Shown: in pieces, positions 26,487 through 37,600 of the stretch
How positions within the stretch are numbered: position 1 is the first letter of the stretch
How the letters are laid out: each line of letters opens with the position of its first letter
Assembly (NCBI RefSeq): GCF_021568285.1
Contig: NZ_JAKGTQ010000006.1
Span: 62,001-126,000 of the forward strand
DNA length: 64,000 nt
Direction: 5' to 3'
Source of the DNA: Rheinheimera sp. UJ63
GTDB lineage: Bacteria; Pseudomonadota; Gammaproteobacteria; Enterobacterales; Alteromonadaceae
Notes under the pieces: generated by a model
Databases searched by the model: none
What the model saw: the letters and a program-made list of their open reading frames with translations, nothing else
Told to the model about the DNA's origin: nothing
Made by a program: the position numbers and the translations under genes

Positions 26487-27055
26487 GTTTAGTTATTAGT
26501 TAATGTGGTACGATCCCCTTCTTTATAAATAGACTGCATAAATGCAAGTTGTATTAATAAATTTTAGGATTTATTTAACTATAAATTCAAGGAGCTTGAG
26601 TGGGGGGCATTCAAGGTGCTGATTTTTATGTACATATTCCCATTTTAACGAATTTCTTCTACACTTTAACCGTTCATCTTATTTCAGTGATCCTTATGTG
26701 GATGATGTTTAAAAAAAAGAGTTAATATAGCACTCAATAATGATTATCTTGAAATATAAATAAATGTAGAAACAGTAGATCTTTAAGTTAGACTACATAC
26801 TAAATGATATCAGAACAATCCTAAGTGCACACCGCAAAGACTATTCGGATATGCTAACCTAAGGAGTGATAAGTATTAATTGGTAAGTGAGTACTTAGAG
26901 AAGGAAACCTCAAGTATGATAACCAATCAATTTATTACAAGAATACTGCTTTAACCTGTGTAAAAAATTTGAAGTAACTTTTAAATTTTTTAATTTAAGG
27001 AAAGTTGTCTAAGAGGTAGAAATTGATCAACTGAAGGTTTCGTAAGTGTTTTGAG
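26487..27055. other. Intergenic region between recombinase and the Dpd locus
   Basis: About 570 bases, AT-rich, with stops in all frames. I see no gene, RNA gene or clear repeat. It marks the boundary between the replication block and the Dpd island. Confidence 0.5.
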
Positions 27056-27247
27056 TTATGAATGGTGGTAATCTTCTTTTGTAGAATTAAGATATTCTCT
27101 TAAAGAGTTATGTTCAACAACATTGCCGAGAACATCAAGAGCAATGTTAATGGCTTCCTGCTTGCAGCCATGTTTGTTATTCGATAAAACCTCAACAATA
27201 CGCTGGAGACTATGTGTTAACTCTTCTTCTTTTTTTCTGTGTACCAT
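27056..27247 (-). CDS. Small hypothetical protein (63 aa)
   Basis: 63 residues from the ATG at 27247 (MVHRKKEEELTHSLQRIVEV...). It looks all-helical, with a basic start and an amphipathic region (CKQEAINIALDVLGNVVE). It lies alone, divergent from the Dpd operon. No family recognised; it could be a regulator, but nothing shows this. Confidence 0.45.
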   Translation of the reverse strand: MVHRKKEEELTHSLQRIVEVLSNNKHGCKQEAINIALDVLGNVVEHNSLREYLNSTKEDYHHS

Positions 27248-27431
27248 CAAAATTTAAATCTCTGATTCAGTAATTTAACACTTCAACTAATATACATCAG
27301 AATGCAAGATTCGTCCAACCACCTTGGTTTAGACTCATCACCAAGCTAAAACGACATCAAAACTCAATAACTCCACTAGCTGTCTGAACTGAACTGGGTT
27401 ATTATTGACATATAGATTTAGAGAAAAAACC

Positions 27432-27794
27432 ATGACTATAAAAATTTATAAAGAATTTACGTTTGAGGCTGCGCACTTATTGCCTAATGTTCCAGAGGGA
27501 CATAAGTGTGGGCGACTTCACGGACACTCATATGTAGTTAAGCTTCATTTCAAAGACAACATCGACCCTTTAAAGGGATGGTTCATAGACTTCAGTGAGG
27601 TTAAAGTCAAGTTCAAACCAATACTTGACCAATTAGACCATCGCTATCTTAATGAAATCAAAGGATTAGAAAATCCCACAGCTGAAGTGATCGCTATGTG
27701 GATTTGGAAAAAAGTAAAACCAATAATTCCTCAATTATGTGAGGTAGAATTAAATGAAACTTGCACATGCGGTGTCTCTTATAAGGGGAAGTAG
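27432..27794 (+). CDS. queD: QueD: 6-carboxy-tetrahydropterin synthase
   Basis: 120 residues from the ATG at 27432. Family marks are all present: zinc ligands H15 (FEAAH) and H30/H32 (LHGHSY), catalytic C26 (CGRLHGH), and DFSEVK...LDHRYLNE. QueD makes 6-carboxy-5,6,7,8-tetrahydropterin, the second step from GTP toward preQ0. It opens a five-gene + strand unit (queD-dpdC-dpdA-dpdB-queC); the next start is one base after its stop. Here its job is to feed preQ0 for DNA modification and not only for tRNA queuosine. folE and queE are not in the cluster. Confidence 0.95.
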   Translation: MTIKIYKEFTFEAAHLLPNVPEGHKCGRLHGHSYVVKLHFKDNIDPLKGWFIDFSEVKVKFKPILDQLDHRYLNEIKGLENPTAEVIAMWIWKKVKPIIPQLCEVELNETCTCGVSYKGK

Positions 27795-27795
27795 A

Positions 27796-28734
27796 ATGCA
27801 TGTTAATTTGGTGACAAGTTGCGTGAGTGCCAAAAAGACTTCTGTTGGTCGAGTTGTTGGTTTAGCTGATACCTTTTCCAAGGGTTGCGGCACGGCAAAA
27901 GAATGGCTTGATACATTAAGCAGTAATCCTCATGAGATGTTGCCAATAATTGATTTATACAAAGGTGACCATTGGTCTATAGCTAAAAATATCAATACAA
28001 TCGAAAAAGTCACACTATGGGTGATTTCAGCAGGCTTAGGTTTCTCTCATCATACAAAATTGACACGGCCTTACGATGCCACATTTAACAAGCCCAACTC
28101 CAACTTCGTAGGCAACATAACATTAAATACCACCACTGAAGAACCAACTAAAAATTGGTGGGCACTTCTGCATGGAAATAAAAACGCCTTTCGAAACTTT
28201 GTCGAAGATAATCATGGACAGATATTCATTTTTTGTGCGAGCGAACGATATTTGGTAGCGATTGAAAATGATCTTGTAGATTTAGTCAAAGAAGGTTTGT
28301 TTAATAAAGAAAACTTTTTAATAATAACAAGTAAAAACAACATTAATACAGAATTATTCCCATACATTTTAATCTCTAAGGAGAAATTTTCAAAATCCGA
28401 AGAAATAAAAGGCTCTATGGTATCTTTAAATATTAGGCTGGCCAGATATCTCATACAAGCATCAATCAAATCTAAAAAGCCGCTAAGAAAAATGATTGAG
28501 GTATATAAAGAACTAGAACTTTCAACACAAAATATTTTCCGTAAAAAAGCTAATAAGCTTACAGATTCACAGGTCATGTGTGCAATATCTAAATTACCAC
28601 ATTCCTCCCTTACCTCACCTACATCTGCATTAAAAGCATTAAGAAAAGAAGGTATGTCCTGTGAGCAAAAAAGGTTTTCAACCTTATTCAAATTATATAT
28701 CGAAACTCGAGTTTTAATCCGTGAAAAAAGTTAA
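27796..28734 (+). CDS. dpdC: Probable DpdC: YaaA-like preQ0-DNA nitrile-converting protein
   Basis: 312 residues from the ATG at 27796, one base after queD. The N-terminus (MHVNLVTSCVSAKK, then IIDLYKGDHW, WVISAGLGFSHH, TRPYDATFN) matches the pattern of YaaA/DUF6884-type proteins (S-C-x-x-K-K..D-L-Y..S-A-x-x-G-L..P-Y). In the known Dpd pathway DpdC has a YaaA-related domain and converts preQ0 in DNA to the amide form (ADG). Position between queD and dpdA fits. The C-terminal half is helical and unassigned. Its last 14 bases overlap dpdA. The identity is inferred from domain type and context. Confidence 0.7.
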   Translation: MHVNLVTSCVSAKKTSVGRVVGLADTFSKGCGTAKEWLDTLSSNPHEMLPIIDLYKGDHWSIAKNINTIEKVTLWVISAGLGFSHHTKLTRPYDATFNKPNSNFVGNITLNTTTEEPTKNWWALLHGNKNAFRNFVEDNHGQIFIFCASERYLVAIENDLVDLVKEGLFNKENFLIITSKNNINTELFPYILISKEKFSKSEEIKGSMVSLNIRLARYLIQASIKSKKPLRKMIEVYKELELSTQNIFRKKANKLTDSQVMCAISKLPHSSLTSPTSALKALRKEGMSCEQKRFSTLFKLYIETRVLIREKS

Positions 28735-29971
28735 ATTTTTCTTTCCTGACAGCCATGATTTTGTTGATCCTACTTTTGACTTTATCAACGAAACTAATAA
28801 TGAGTTTCGCGTTATCCAGCGTGACGATAAATACGCCCATGAAATATTTGATGCTCCTGTTTACGATGGAGTTCTTGTATCTAAAGCCATTGTAGAAGGG
28901 TTGAGCGGGGTGAAGGGTCGCTATTCAGTAGCTCAAAGACAGCGCTTTTTCCGTGAGGGAATTTACAAATTTTTCAGACTTCCAAAAAGTTACGAAACAA
29001 TTGGTGATTGTGGTGCTTTCAGTTACGTGAAAGAGTTCGAGCCACCATATTCAGTAGAAGCTGTAGTAGAGTTTTATACAAACTCTGGTTTTACTCACGG
29101 CATTGCTATGGATCACATTATTTTCGACTATGAAAATGCGGATGTTAAATCTTCCAAAATAGTAGGCGAGCGTCTTATAGAATGTTTAAGACGAACTGAA
29201 CTGAATTTGGAAAATGCGTCAAAATTCCTAAAAATCTCAAAGTCTGAACCATTCAACCCATATGGAGTCGCTCACGGATGGAATCCTAACTCGTTTAGTG
29301 AATCTGTTATTCAACTTCAGGCAATGGGATACAATAAAATTGCATTAGGTGGCATGATCCCGCTTAAAACGAAGGATATTCTTGAGATTCTTGCCAAAGT
29401 CGCAGAGGTTAGAAAACCGACAACTCAATTACATTTGTTGGGAATTAATCGTTTAGAACATATCTCGCAATTCTACTCTTTTGGAGTAACTAGTTTTGAC
29501 TCTACCTCGCCTCTTATGCAGGGATTAAAAGACGACAAATTTAACTATCACCTACCCGAACATAAATATACTTCCATTGCCATACCACAAGTTGATGGAA
29601 ACAACACAATGCGAAAATTAATAGCTAGTGGGGCAATAGACCAAGATTTAGCCATTAAGCTTGAACGAATATGTCTGGATTTAATCATTCAATTCGATCA
29701 AGGATATGTATCGAAGGAAACAGTCTTAGATGCTCTATGTGAATATGAAAAGCTTTATTTAAAAGATGCCCATACAAAAACCAGAAGAGGGCTAATGAAT
29801 AAAGTTCTAACGGATAAACCTTGGGTGAGTTGTCCTTGTAATATTTGCAAAGAAATTGGGATTCATGTGATGTTAAAGCGTGGTGCTGCACGAAATAGAA
29901 GACGTGGTTTTCATAATCTTTTTAACGCATATAACACCATACAAAAAGAACTCTCTAAAATATCGGAATAA
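28721..29971 (+). CDS. dpdA: DpdA: DNA guanine transglycosylase (inserts 7-deazaguanine into DNA)
   Basis: 416 residues from a GTG start inside the end of dpdC. The fold is that of tRNA-guanine transglycosylase: the general acid/base aspartate region IGDCGAF (D96), substrate region ALGGMIPLKT, and the nucleophile region SFGVTSFDSTSP (D260). A zinc site is formed by CPCNIC...H near residues 369-398. DpdA swaps guanine in DNA for preQ0, the key step of the Dpd system. Its partner DpdB follows 3 bases later. Motifs look intact, so modification is probably active. Confidence 0.92.
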   Translation: MKKVKFFFPDSHDFVDPTFDFINETNNEFRVIQRDDKYAHEIFDAPVYDGVLVSKAIVEGLSGVKGRYSVAQRQRFFREGIYKFFRLPKSYETIGDCGAFSYVKEFEPPYSVEAVVEFYTNSGFTHGIAMDHIIFDYENADVKSSKIVGERLIECLRRTELNLENASKFLKISKSEPFNPYGVAHGWNPNSFSESVIQLQAMGYNKIALGGMIPLKTKDILEILAKVAEVRKPTTQLHLLGINRLEHISQFYSFGVTSFDSTSPLMQGLKDDKFNYHLPEHKYTSIAIPQVDGNNTMRKLIASGAIDQDLAIKLERICLDLIIQFDQGYVSKETVLDALCEYEKLYLKDAHTKTRRGLMNKVLTDKPWVSCPCNICKEIGIHVMLKRGAARNRRRGFHNLFNAYNTIQKELSKISE

Positions 29972-29974
29972 ATT

Positions 29975-31069
29975 ATGACAATGTTAAAAATACCCGCGCT
30001 GAAAATCATGCAAGGTCCTAATCGTGAGCTTTATAGTTTTGCTCTTAAAGGTAAGGATATCCATAGTGTTGCAGCAATATCACGAGTAAAAAGGGAAGAA
30101 AATCACTTAGCTGGATATCAAAGACCCGAAGTTTCATCTCATATCAATGAAATAAAGCGCTATTTAGAGTCCGAAAATCCAATGATTCCTAATGCAATTG
30201 TTATTGCATTTGATGATAGAGTGGTCTTTAAGCCGCTATCTGAAGACGGCACGTTTGGTGAAATACATATTCCTTTGATTGATGGTGATAACAAAAAGCC
30301 CGGCTGGGTAGTCGATGGCCAGCAACGTGCAGCAGCATTGCGAGAGGCTAATTGTGGAGAGTTCCAAATGCCAATCTCAGCTTTCATAACGAATGATACA
30401 CAAGAGCAACGCGAGCAATTTATTTTGGTTAACTCAACAAAGCCACTTCCTAAAGGTTTGATCTATGAGTTACTTCCATTCACTGACACAAAACTAGCAA
30501 GGCCACTTCAGAGGAAACGTTTCCCTGCTAAGTTACTTGACGAACTTAATTATCACCCTGATTCGCCAATGTATCGAATGATAAAAACTGCAACAAATCC
30601 TAATGGAAAAATCAAGGATAATTCTATTCTTAAATTAATTGAAAGTAGCTTAACTGAGGGGGCGCTCTATCGTTTTCGCGACGCTAACAATGGTGAAGGT
30701 GACATAGAAGCAATGTTCCAATTAATGTGTAATTATTGGTCAGCAGTTAGCCAAGTATTCCCTGAAGCATGGAATGTTAATCCTAAAGAGTCTAGATTAA
30801 CTCATGGTGCAGGAATTTTTTCAATGGGTCACCTTATGGACGCAATCTTTGATCGCTATCATTCAGAAGACCACGAAGATATGGTTTCCACTGAAAAATT
30901 CAAACAAGATCTAGAGTTATTAAAGCCATATTGTAAATGGACTAATGGCTATTGGGACTTTGGTACCGATCACAAAGTGAAATGGAACGAACTGCAGAAC
31001 ATTTCAAAAGATCTTCAAACGCTGACTAATTTCTTACTTCGCAAGTACAGAAATGAGGTTTGGAGATAG
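29975..31069 (+). CDS. dpdB: DpdB: DGQQR-type ParB-like partner of DpdA
   Basis: 364 residues. The signature [11 protein letters not shown] (DGQQR at 114-118) marks the DndB/DpdB-like group of ParB/Srx-fold ATPases. [19 protein letters not shown] and [13 protein letters not shown] are also typical. In Dpd systems DpdB acts with DpdA in base exchange and has ATPase activity. ATG 29975 lies 3 bases after dpdA and its stop is 2 bases before queC, so all are one operon. Confidence 0.9.
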   Translation: MTMLKIPALKIMQGPNRELYSFALKGKDIHSVAAISRVKREENHLAGYQRPEVSSHINEIKRYLESENPMIPNAIVIAFDDRVVFKPLSEDGTFGEIHIPLIDGDNKKPGWVVDGQQRAAALREANCGEFQMPISAFITNDTQEQREQFILVNSTKPLPKGLIYELLPFTDTKLARPLQRKRFPAKLLDELNYHPDSPMYRMIKTATNPNGKIKDNSILKLIESSLTEGALYRFRDANNGEGDIEAMFQLMCNYWSAVSQVFPEAWNVNPKESRLTHGAGIFSMGHLMDAIFDRYHSEDHEDMVSTEKFKQDLELLKPYCKWTNGYWDFGTDHKVKWNELQNISKDLQTLTNFLLRKYRNEVWR

Positions 31070-31071
31070 AA

Positions 31072-31749
31072 ATGGCGAGAATAGTTGTAGTTTACTCTGG
31101 TGGAATGGACTCGTTTACAGTGTTACACAAAGCGCTGAAAGGTGGTCATGAAGTTTTTGCGCTGTCGTTTAACTATGGCCAAAAACACAGTAAAGAACTC
31201 GTGTGCGCAAAGCAAGTTACCGATGAGTTAGCGGTTAAACATAAAGTTCTTGATATTACAAGCATCAGTTCCCTGTTTACCAGTTCATCACTTGTTTCCA
31301 GCGAAATTCCCGTTCCTGAAGGCCATTACCAAGCGGAAAATATGAAGTCAACTGTTGTCCCTAACCGCAACATGATCTTGCTATCATTGGCTATTGGTTT
31401 TGCAATCGATATAGATGCTACTCAGGTCTGGTACGGAGCACACTCTGGTGATCATGTTATATATCCAGACTGCCGCCCAGAATTTGTTAAAGTTATGGGG
31501 CAAGCAGCAAAGGTATCAAACTTTGAGCCTATAGAGATTATAGCTCCATATTTAAATGCTGATAAAACCACCATCCTACAAGAAGGTTTATCGATGGGCC
31601 TAGACTATGGAAAAACATGGACTTGCTACAAAGGTTTAGAAAAGGCTTGCGGCAAGTGTGGGTCATGTGTTGAAAGATTAGAAGCCTTTGTAGCTAATAA
31701 CAAACTTGATCCTTTACCATACCTTTCTTCCATGAAGATAAGTAGCTGA
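31072..31749 (+). CDS. queC: QueC: 7-cyano-7-deazaguanine (preQ0) synthase
   Basis: 225 residues from the ATG at 31072, with GGAG 6 bases upstream. The PP-loop ATPase motif SGGMDS is at residues 9-14. [18 protein letters not shown] and the zinc-site cysteines TWTCYKG...CGKCGSC complete the family pattern. QueC turns carboxy-deazaguanine into preQ0, the base that DpdA inserts into DNA. Last gene of the modification operon. Confidence 0.96.
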   Translation: MARIVVVYSGGMDSFTVLHKALKGGHEVFALSFNYGQKHSKELVCAKQVTDELAVKHKVLDITSISSLFTSSSLVSSEIPVPEGHYQAENMKSTVVPNRNMILLSLAIGFAIDIDATQVWYGAHSGDHVIYPDCRPEFVKVMGQAAKVSNFEPIEIIAPYLNADKTTILQEGLSMGLDYGKTWTCYKGLEKACGKCGSCVERLEAFVANNKLDPLPYLSSMKISS

Positions 31750-31768
31750 CTTAATAGATAATTTATCC

Positions 31769-31814
31769 GGGCGCACTCGGGTATTCATCTTCAAAATTCA
31801 ATTGGGAGGCGCCC
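31769..31814. terminator. Candidate bidirectional terminator between the convergent Dpd operons
   Basis: GGGCGC-A-CTC (31769-31778) can pair with GAG-GCGCCC (31806-31814) around a 27-nt loop. It lies between queC (+) and dpdD (-), where both operons must stop. There is no clear T tract, so confidence is modest. Confidence 0.45.
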
Positions 31815-31859
31815 TCAATATAATCCCTAATACTTTACACATTATTGAGTTAATAAATC

Positions 31860-34070
31860 TTAAACAAATTCTAAATTTGAGATTAGAGCTCTTACAATTG
31901 AAGAACTGCCCTTACCATCTGGGTAAATAATATTTTTGTTTATGTCTTTGACCGCATAATATGATTGATGGGCAGCACTTTTGTTGCAGAACACAAAATA
32001 ATCAGCTGTTTTTACCAAGTTCTTTAATTTATCAGTGGCAACTTTGTCATGGTTTAAAATGACTTCAACGGCTGGGAACAAGGCTTTCAAAATTTCAGCT
32101 GCTCGTTTCCCGGCTTTCTCCGTGAGAGTAGAAATGCCAATTTTTTTACCTTTTAATTTTTCAGAATTCTCTGTGAAAAACTCTCTGAAGCTTTCAGAAC
32201 GCCGTTGTTCAAATAAATGGGTTTCTGGAGATAGTTGTTTTTCAAGCCAAATTAGGACGCTTTGTGTATCTACTTCATATTCATCCCAATGGTCTGCAGA
32301 AAATGATCTTAATTTGGGCCAGATTTCGTATTTTAAATAACTTTCATCTTTAAATGGATAATCAAATAATGACTCGATGAAATCAATTATTACACCAAGT
32401 GACCTGCGACTTAACTCTACAGAGAGAACTAGATCAAATGCAACTAAAGCTTCCTTGTACTGAATTTCCGAGTGTGGAGCCTCCAAAAAGTGACTAATCA
32501 AGTCTTTAAGAAGTAAGACTGTTGTGAATGATGTCTTGTCGTCTACCGAGATTAGTTCAATTAACGATAACCAGAATTCGGCATCCGTCTTAACTTGTTG
32601 TTCTTCAATCCACCTGATAAGGTGGGGTGATATGTCTCTTATTTTTTCAGGTTCATTGCATTCCTTTATCATATTTGTAATTTGATCTAAATCGAAACCT
32701 TCCAATTTAGATTCCATAAGAAGGTCAATGTTTACAGAACGTTTATAACCATTAGAAAACCAAGTGTTCCAGTCCAGTGTGGGAGGTTGCAACTCAGAGT
32801 GAATCACACTTTTAGCTATTACCTCGTTCGAATCATTTATATGTTCATCGTTTACACCGTAAACATAGTCTTCATATTCAGCCCATTTCGTTCTCAACGG
32901 TATACACGATTTGATTTCTTTTCGTATTTCGTGTGGTAGCTTATCAAGCCAGTCAAGGATTTCTGGAATTTCACTCGAAGAACAATTTTCAGCATATTTA
33001 AATAAGGCATTTGCTGTTTCTATATTCTGTGGGCCTTCCAATAAAGATTTGAACTCTTCATTAAAAGACTGCCTTACCTCTAGAGTAAGTGCCGCTTTCT
33101 TTATTGATGATTTTGTACTTGCAATCCAAGCTTTATCTATAAAGTTAGGGACAATATCAGCTACATTTTCTACTCCTAATATTATGTTCAACAAGGTCCA
33201 CGATTTCCAATCTTCTTGGTAATTGGGGTCGTTTTTTAATGCTAACTTATTGGTTAAAAGGGGCTGAAATTTATCTAATTTAGTCCTAACTAATTCAAGA
33301 TCTATCTCTTCAAGACGAGCGTCATTAATTGCAAAAGAATTTGCAATGGCTCTAACCAAAATATGATAAATGCGACTAGGGATTATTCCGCTTACATAGT
33401 CATTAAAAGATTCATGACTAAGTATTTCTTTCCATTTTTTTTGCGATTTGAAAGCCTGAAACTCGAGGCTAATAAGGTTTCTATGACTTAGCTTTCCAGA
33501 GCACTTTATTTCCGAAAAATAACCAGTGATTAAATCCGGATCTTGGTGTCTACAGGCAACAAAAAAATCTCTTAATATACGACCGACGGGCCTTGTGATA
33601 GTCGAATTGAAAATAGGCTTTATTTCGAACCTTTTTGATATCTGAAGTATTTTTGCAATTACATATTTCGCTCTTTCAAGTTGCTTGTCTTTGTTTATTT
33701 GCTGACTAAGTTCGAATCTTATAAGCCCATGAGGAAAAAGCTGTAAAGCTTCTCTTTCATATTCAAAAGAAGGCTCTTGCAATAAACTATAATGGCTCGT
33801 ATCAGAAGTCCCTAAACCAAAGTGCAAGCTACTTCTTAACTCCTCTAAATTTTTACGGCAATCGCTAAAACCGTAAAAGTACAGAACACCGGTGTTATAT
33901 GAGGCCAAAAAGAATGGGTGACTTCCCTGTAATTTCTCTTTGGCGTCTATTATTAACGGATAGATTGTGTTGAGTAAATCATCGCTATTTGGTTTATTGA
34001 ACTCAATACCGTTTTCATAACTAAAGAATGAATCCAACCAGCCAACGTAATTAGAAGAATTCATGTTCAT
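31860..34070 (-). CDS. dpdD: Probable DpdD: large Dpd-associated protein with C-terminal DUF2325-like domain
   Basis: 736 residues, last gene of the minus-strand operon. Most of it is helical repeats without a known motif. The last 90 residues (KKIGISTLTEKAGKRAAEIL...ADYFVFCNKSAAHQSYYAVK) look like the DUF2325 fold: a Rossmann-like strand, then A-D-x-x-V/F...S-A-H...K. The name DpdD is inferred from size and position in a dpd gene set. Its ATG overlaps the end of dpdK by 20 bases; a second ATG at 34064 is possible. Role in restriction is likely but not defined. Confidence 0.65.
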   Translation of the reverse strand: MNMNSSNYVGWLDSFFSYENGIEFNKPNSDDLLNTIYPLIIDAKEKLQGSHPFFLASYNTGVLYFYGFSDCRKNLEELRSSLHFGLGTSDTSHYSLLQEPSFEYEREALQLFPHGLIRFELSQQINKDKQLERAKYVIAKILQISKRFEIKPIFNSTITRPVGRILRDFFVACRHQDPDLITGYFSEIKCSGKLSHRNLISLEFQAFKSQKKWKEILSHESFNDYVSGIIPSRIYHILVRAIANSFAINDARLEEIDLELVRTKLDKFQPLLTNKLALKNDPNYQEDWKSWTLLNIILGVENVADIVPNFIDKAWIASTKSSIKKAALTLEVRQSFNEEFKSLLEGPQNIETANALFKYAENCSSSEIPEILDWLDKLPHEIRKEIKSCIPLRTKWAEYEDYVYGVNDEHINDSNEVIAKSVIHSELQPPTLDWNTWFSNGYKRSVNIDLLMESKLEGFDLDQITNMIKECNEPEKIRDISPHLIRWIEEQQVKTDAEFWLSLIELISVDDKTSFTTVLLLKDLISHFLEAPHSEIQYKEALVAFDLVLSVELSRRSLGVIIDFIESLFDYPFKDESYLKYEIWPKLRSFSADHWDEYEVDTQSVLIWLEKQLSPETHLFEQRRSESFREFFTENSEKLKGKKIGISTLTEKAGKRAAEILKALFPAVEVILNHDKVATDKLKNLVKTADYFVFCNKSAAHQSYYAVKDINKNIIYPDGKGSSSIVRALISNLEFV

Positions 34071-34665
34071 CTTCGCCCTCTTCTATATTCGAATCATGCT
34101 TATCAACATAACTAGTTGGGTATTGAGTTGTGTCATGCCTCGGTTCAAACTTATAAGTTTCTCTAAATTCTATTCTCGCATTTGAGAGTTGATGCTCATC
34201 TCCTGTGAGAGAAACCAACTCTTCATTTTTATTAGCACCAGAATAGGTAAAGTTCATTGACCCCTTCAAAAAACATGATTCTGTAAGGAGACCCTTTATA
34301 TGAACTTCATGGCTTTCGCAAATTCTAAAGCTAGGCTCTTTTCCAAGGTTAGTCTGAAGGCGATACACCGCCGCTTCGTTAATATTGTCTTTTTTAACTA
34401 CAACTCTGAGGGAACATCCACTCTTGACCGCTGTTTCTAATAGTTCTAGAAAACTTATCTGTCTTGGCCCCCAATCTGGATTTAGGTAACTCCAGTTGCC
34501 AGATCTATTGTCCAAAACATCAAAATCAGTTAACCAGGCTGTTACCAACCACAAATCCTGGGGCACAATAATGACGCCTGCAAATATGCTCGACAAAACT
34601 TCTCTTAATTCTCGCTTACCAAGAGGAGATTTCGTCATTATGTCTCTCGAAATCAGTTCAATCAT
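34051..34665 (-). CDS. dpdK: DpdK: phospholipase D-like nuclease of the Dpd restriction arm
   Basis: 204 residues with one PLD-type site: VHIKGLLTESCFLKGSMNFT, giving H-x-K and then S-x-N in the usual spacing. WLVTAWLTDFDVLD and SLRVVVKKDNINEAA fit the PLD fold. A single motif implies dimer action, as in bacterial PLD nucleases. In Dpd systems DpdK is a candidate nuclease for cutting unmodified DNA. Its start overlaps the dpdJ stop by 4 bases (ATGA). Confidence 0.88.
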   Translation of the reverse strand: MIELISRDIMTKSPLGKRELREVLSSIFAGVIIVPQDLWLVTAWLTDFDVLDNRSGNWSYLNPDWGPRQISFLELLETAVKSGCSLRVVVKKDNINEAAVYRLQTNLGKEPSFRICESHEVHIKGLLTESCFLKGSMNFTYSGANKNEELVSLTGDEHQLSNARIEFRETYKFEPRHDTTQYPTSYVDKHDSNIEEGEDEHEFF

Positions 34666-37600
34666 TGTATTGTCTCTGCTATTTCCAAGTGCATTGATAA
34701 ATAGTTTTTCTGCCGAAATATCTTGATAATACGAGTGTGAAATAGCAACCCCAAGTACTCAATAGCCACAGTATTAATTTGGAAGATTATAGAATTTAAT
34801 TTATCGACATCTTCAAAGCCTAAGCGAAGTTCAACTTTTCCTTGATCTTTCGAACTCAAGGCAATTAATAAATCTTGCTTCCAATTTGATGTATATTCGA
34901 TAAATCGAACTTTGTCTTTGAACAGTCTAGTCACGGCAAGTCTTTCAAACACGTTAGGGGTTTTCGCAAACCGATTATAAAATTGAATAGATGTTTGTCT
35001 TATCGCTTGTCCCTTAGGCCAAAGAAGTGCCAAAACTTTATCTTTCAACTTGTTTACTTCTCCTTTAGGTTCTATTTTTTTAGCAATCAGATATGCCATA
35101 GCGACTAAGGGTATTTCTAAGTGAAATTTATTTTCTAGCTCTTCCCATTGAGTTAACCAATCTAAAAGTTCTTCATCGTTCTTTGGTGTACTCCCGGCTT
35201 TTAGCAACCTTGTATGCATTAGACTGTTGAAACTGTGAGTTTGAGCTATTCCAAGCTTTGAAATCGCAGACCTAAGTAGCATCAATGCTGAAACACGTTC
35301 GCTGTAACAATAAGCTTGCCTAAAACCTTTTATTGCATCTTCTAGTTCTTTATTTTTTTTCAGTTGAATCAATAACTGATGCATATCATAGTTAACCTGT
35401 TCGTACTCCCCGATTTCGAAACTTCTTGATAAATGATTTAATACACTCAACGGATCATCGATATAAAACTCTTCAAAACGTGAAACGATACCAACGCCAC
35501 CGGCTTCATTTTCCGTTAACCACACGGTTAAATTATCTCTGGCCCATTCAAAATCAACATTAATATCGGTTTCACTAACATCGGGCAAAAGACTATGAAG
35601 CGTAGCGGATATCCCACCACAGAGAGTATTTGCAAGAATATTTCTAAACCACGATACAAAGTTATTTGTGGCCAAATTTTCTTCATATAAAAACTGAAGC
35701 AAGGGTTTCAAAGAAGCTAGATTGTTGTCATTGGAAAGAAATCCAATTATATCTTTTTGAAGAACTTGTTCTTCGGTGTTTCCTTCATCCACTTCCTTCA
35801 ACTGAAATACTTCCAAGGGAATTGAACAAATAACGCGCTTAATATCCGGTTCTGAAATAGATTCTATTACTGACTTGATTGTTCGGCCCTGTGAATGTGA
35901 AAGATAATATATTGCTGTTGTTACACAATCTAAAACCCATCCTCCTTGAAACTGGTTTTTAAATAACGCCGACTCTTTAAACAATGCTTCAACATAAATA
36001 CCTCGCAGACTCTTCAAAAGAACAGGGTCTTTCAATAACTCAGTTAAGCGCTGTTCACTGAAATGAAATTTCCAACTAACACCATCAACATAGAACACTG
36101 TTCCAACACCAACAGGCGAACCATTGTTTACCCAATTAAAGTCTATATTAGACGAATCACCCGTTTTAAATTTTATGGTGGCTTCAGAACCGGTTGAATA
36201 ACGAGTTAATTCAATTGGACACATTTGAGAGTGTCTAAAAAAACAAACGCTTCTCAGAAATTCAAACCAATCTGAGCTTTGTGGTATCTTGAATTGATGC
36301 GAATCAGAGTCAACAAAAAAATCTGAGCCCCAGTTTAAGAATGCGTTGCTTTTATCTGTTATGTTTTTGTTTTCAAGCCTTTTTGCAAACAATTCTTTCG
36401 GTTTAAATATTTCAATACTGCAGTTTAAGTCTAATTTGATTTTTTTAGTTGGTTCTGCACTCTCCCCAAAAGCCTCTTGAACTTCGACACTACACTTCAT
36501 ATCTTGACCTGGAGTAGGTGAAAACGTCTCTGGAACCAACCAATCGCTTTCATTGCTATTATTGACACTATACCTTTTGGATACTCGGCCAGGTGCGAAT
36601 TCTTTTAAACCCTGAAAAAGAGGTAAATCGTGCCATTCTTGCTTCCTTTCATCTTTTTTACCTCTTAATGTACAAACATTGAGGGAGGGTAAAACCAATT
36701 CACTAAATAAAGTCGGGGGGAAAAAATCAGGCATTGGCGACCCGTTCGTAGTAAGCCCTTTCCACTTAATTCCATTTACTGACCACTCAGTTTCTATTTT
36801 ATGTAATAGGTTTGGTATAAAGTCCATTCTGAGTGAGCGAGGACCTTGCCAAAAGACCTGTTGGATTTTTTCATCTGACAACGCTAAAGCAGCCATTAGA
36901 TATTTTTTCAGTTCATTAATGGTTTGCTCATTAGTGTTCAGTGTTTCAAGTACGTTTCTAAGATTTGTAAAATAAGTTTTAGTCGTATCAACTTGTGGCT
37001 TCTTCAGTTTGGCCCACAAGTTTGTTTTACCCACTTTTTTACTCAACCAATCGAGTGTTGCGAGACATGCTTGCATTTTTTGGATATGACTATTGTCAAT
37101 TGGTAATTTACTAGATTTGATTCTTGGCTCTACCAAGCTCTCATATCGTTGAAATGCAATTCTATCTCTACCATAGTCAGACAAAACGGTGATCATCCAA
37201 GGCCGCATCCCTCTAGTTCTACCTGCTCGCCCCTTACGCTGAATATATGATGCCATTCCTCTCGGCGATTTATGTTGAATTACAGTTCCAACTTCAGGAT
37301 CATTAAAACCAACTTCAAGTGATGCAGTGGCAATTGTGATTTCAGCATCACGGTCGACACCTGTATCTTGACTAGATGTCCTGGCAACTCTTGCTCTAGC
37401 ATGCTCATTCATCGCATGGCCAATGCGCTCACAATTAGACCAGTTCTGGCCTAATGCATCCATTTGCTCTTTTTGAGTGTCAAACTCGGGGTGCTTGCTG
37501 CTTCGTAGAAATGCTAATGGGATTTTCGTCGGTTTGAGTTTCTTGAAAGCATGCTCCCACCCTTCAGCATCTGCCATCATTTCAAATAAGCGGTTGTTTA

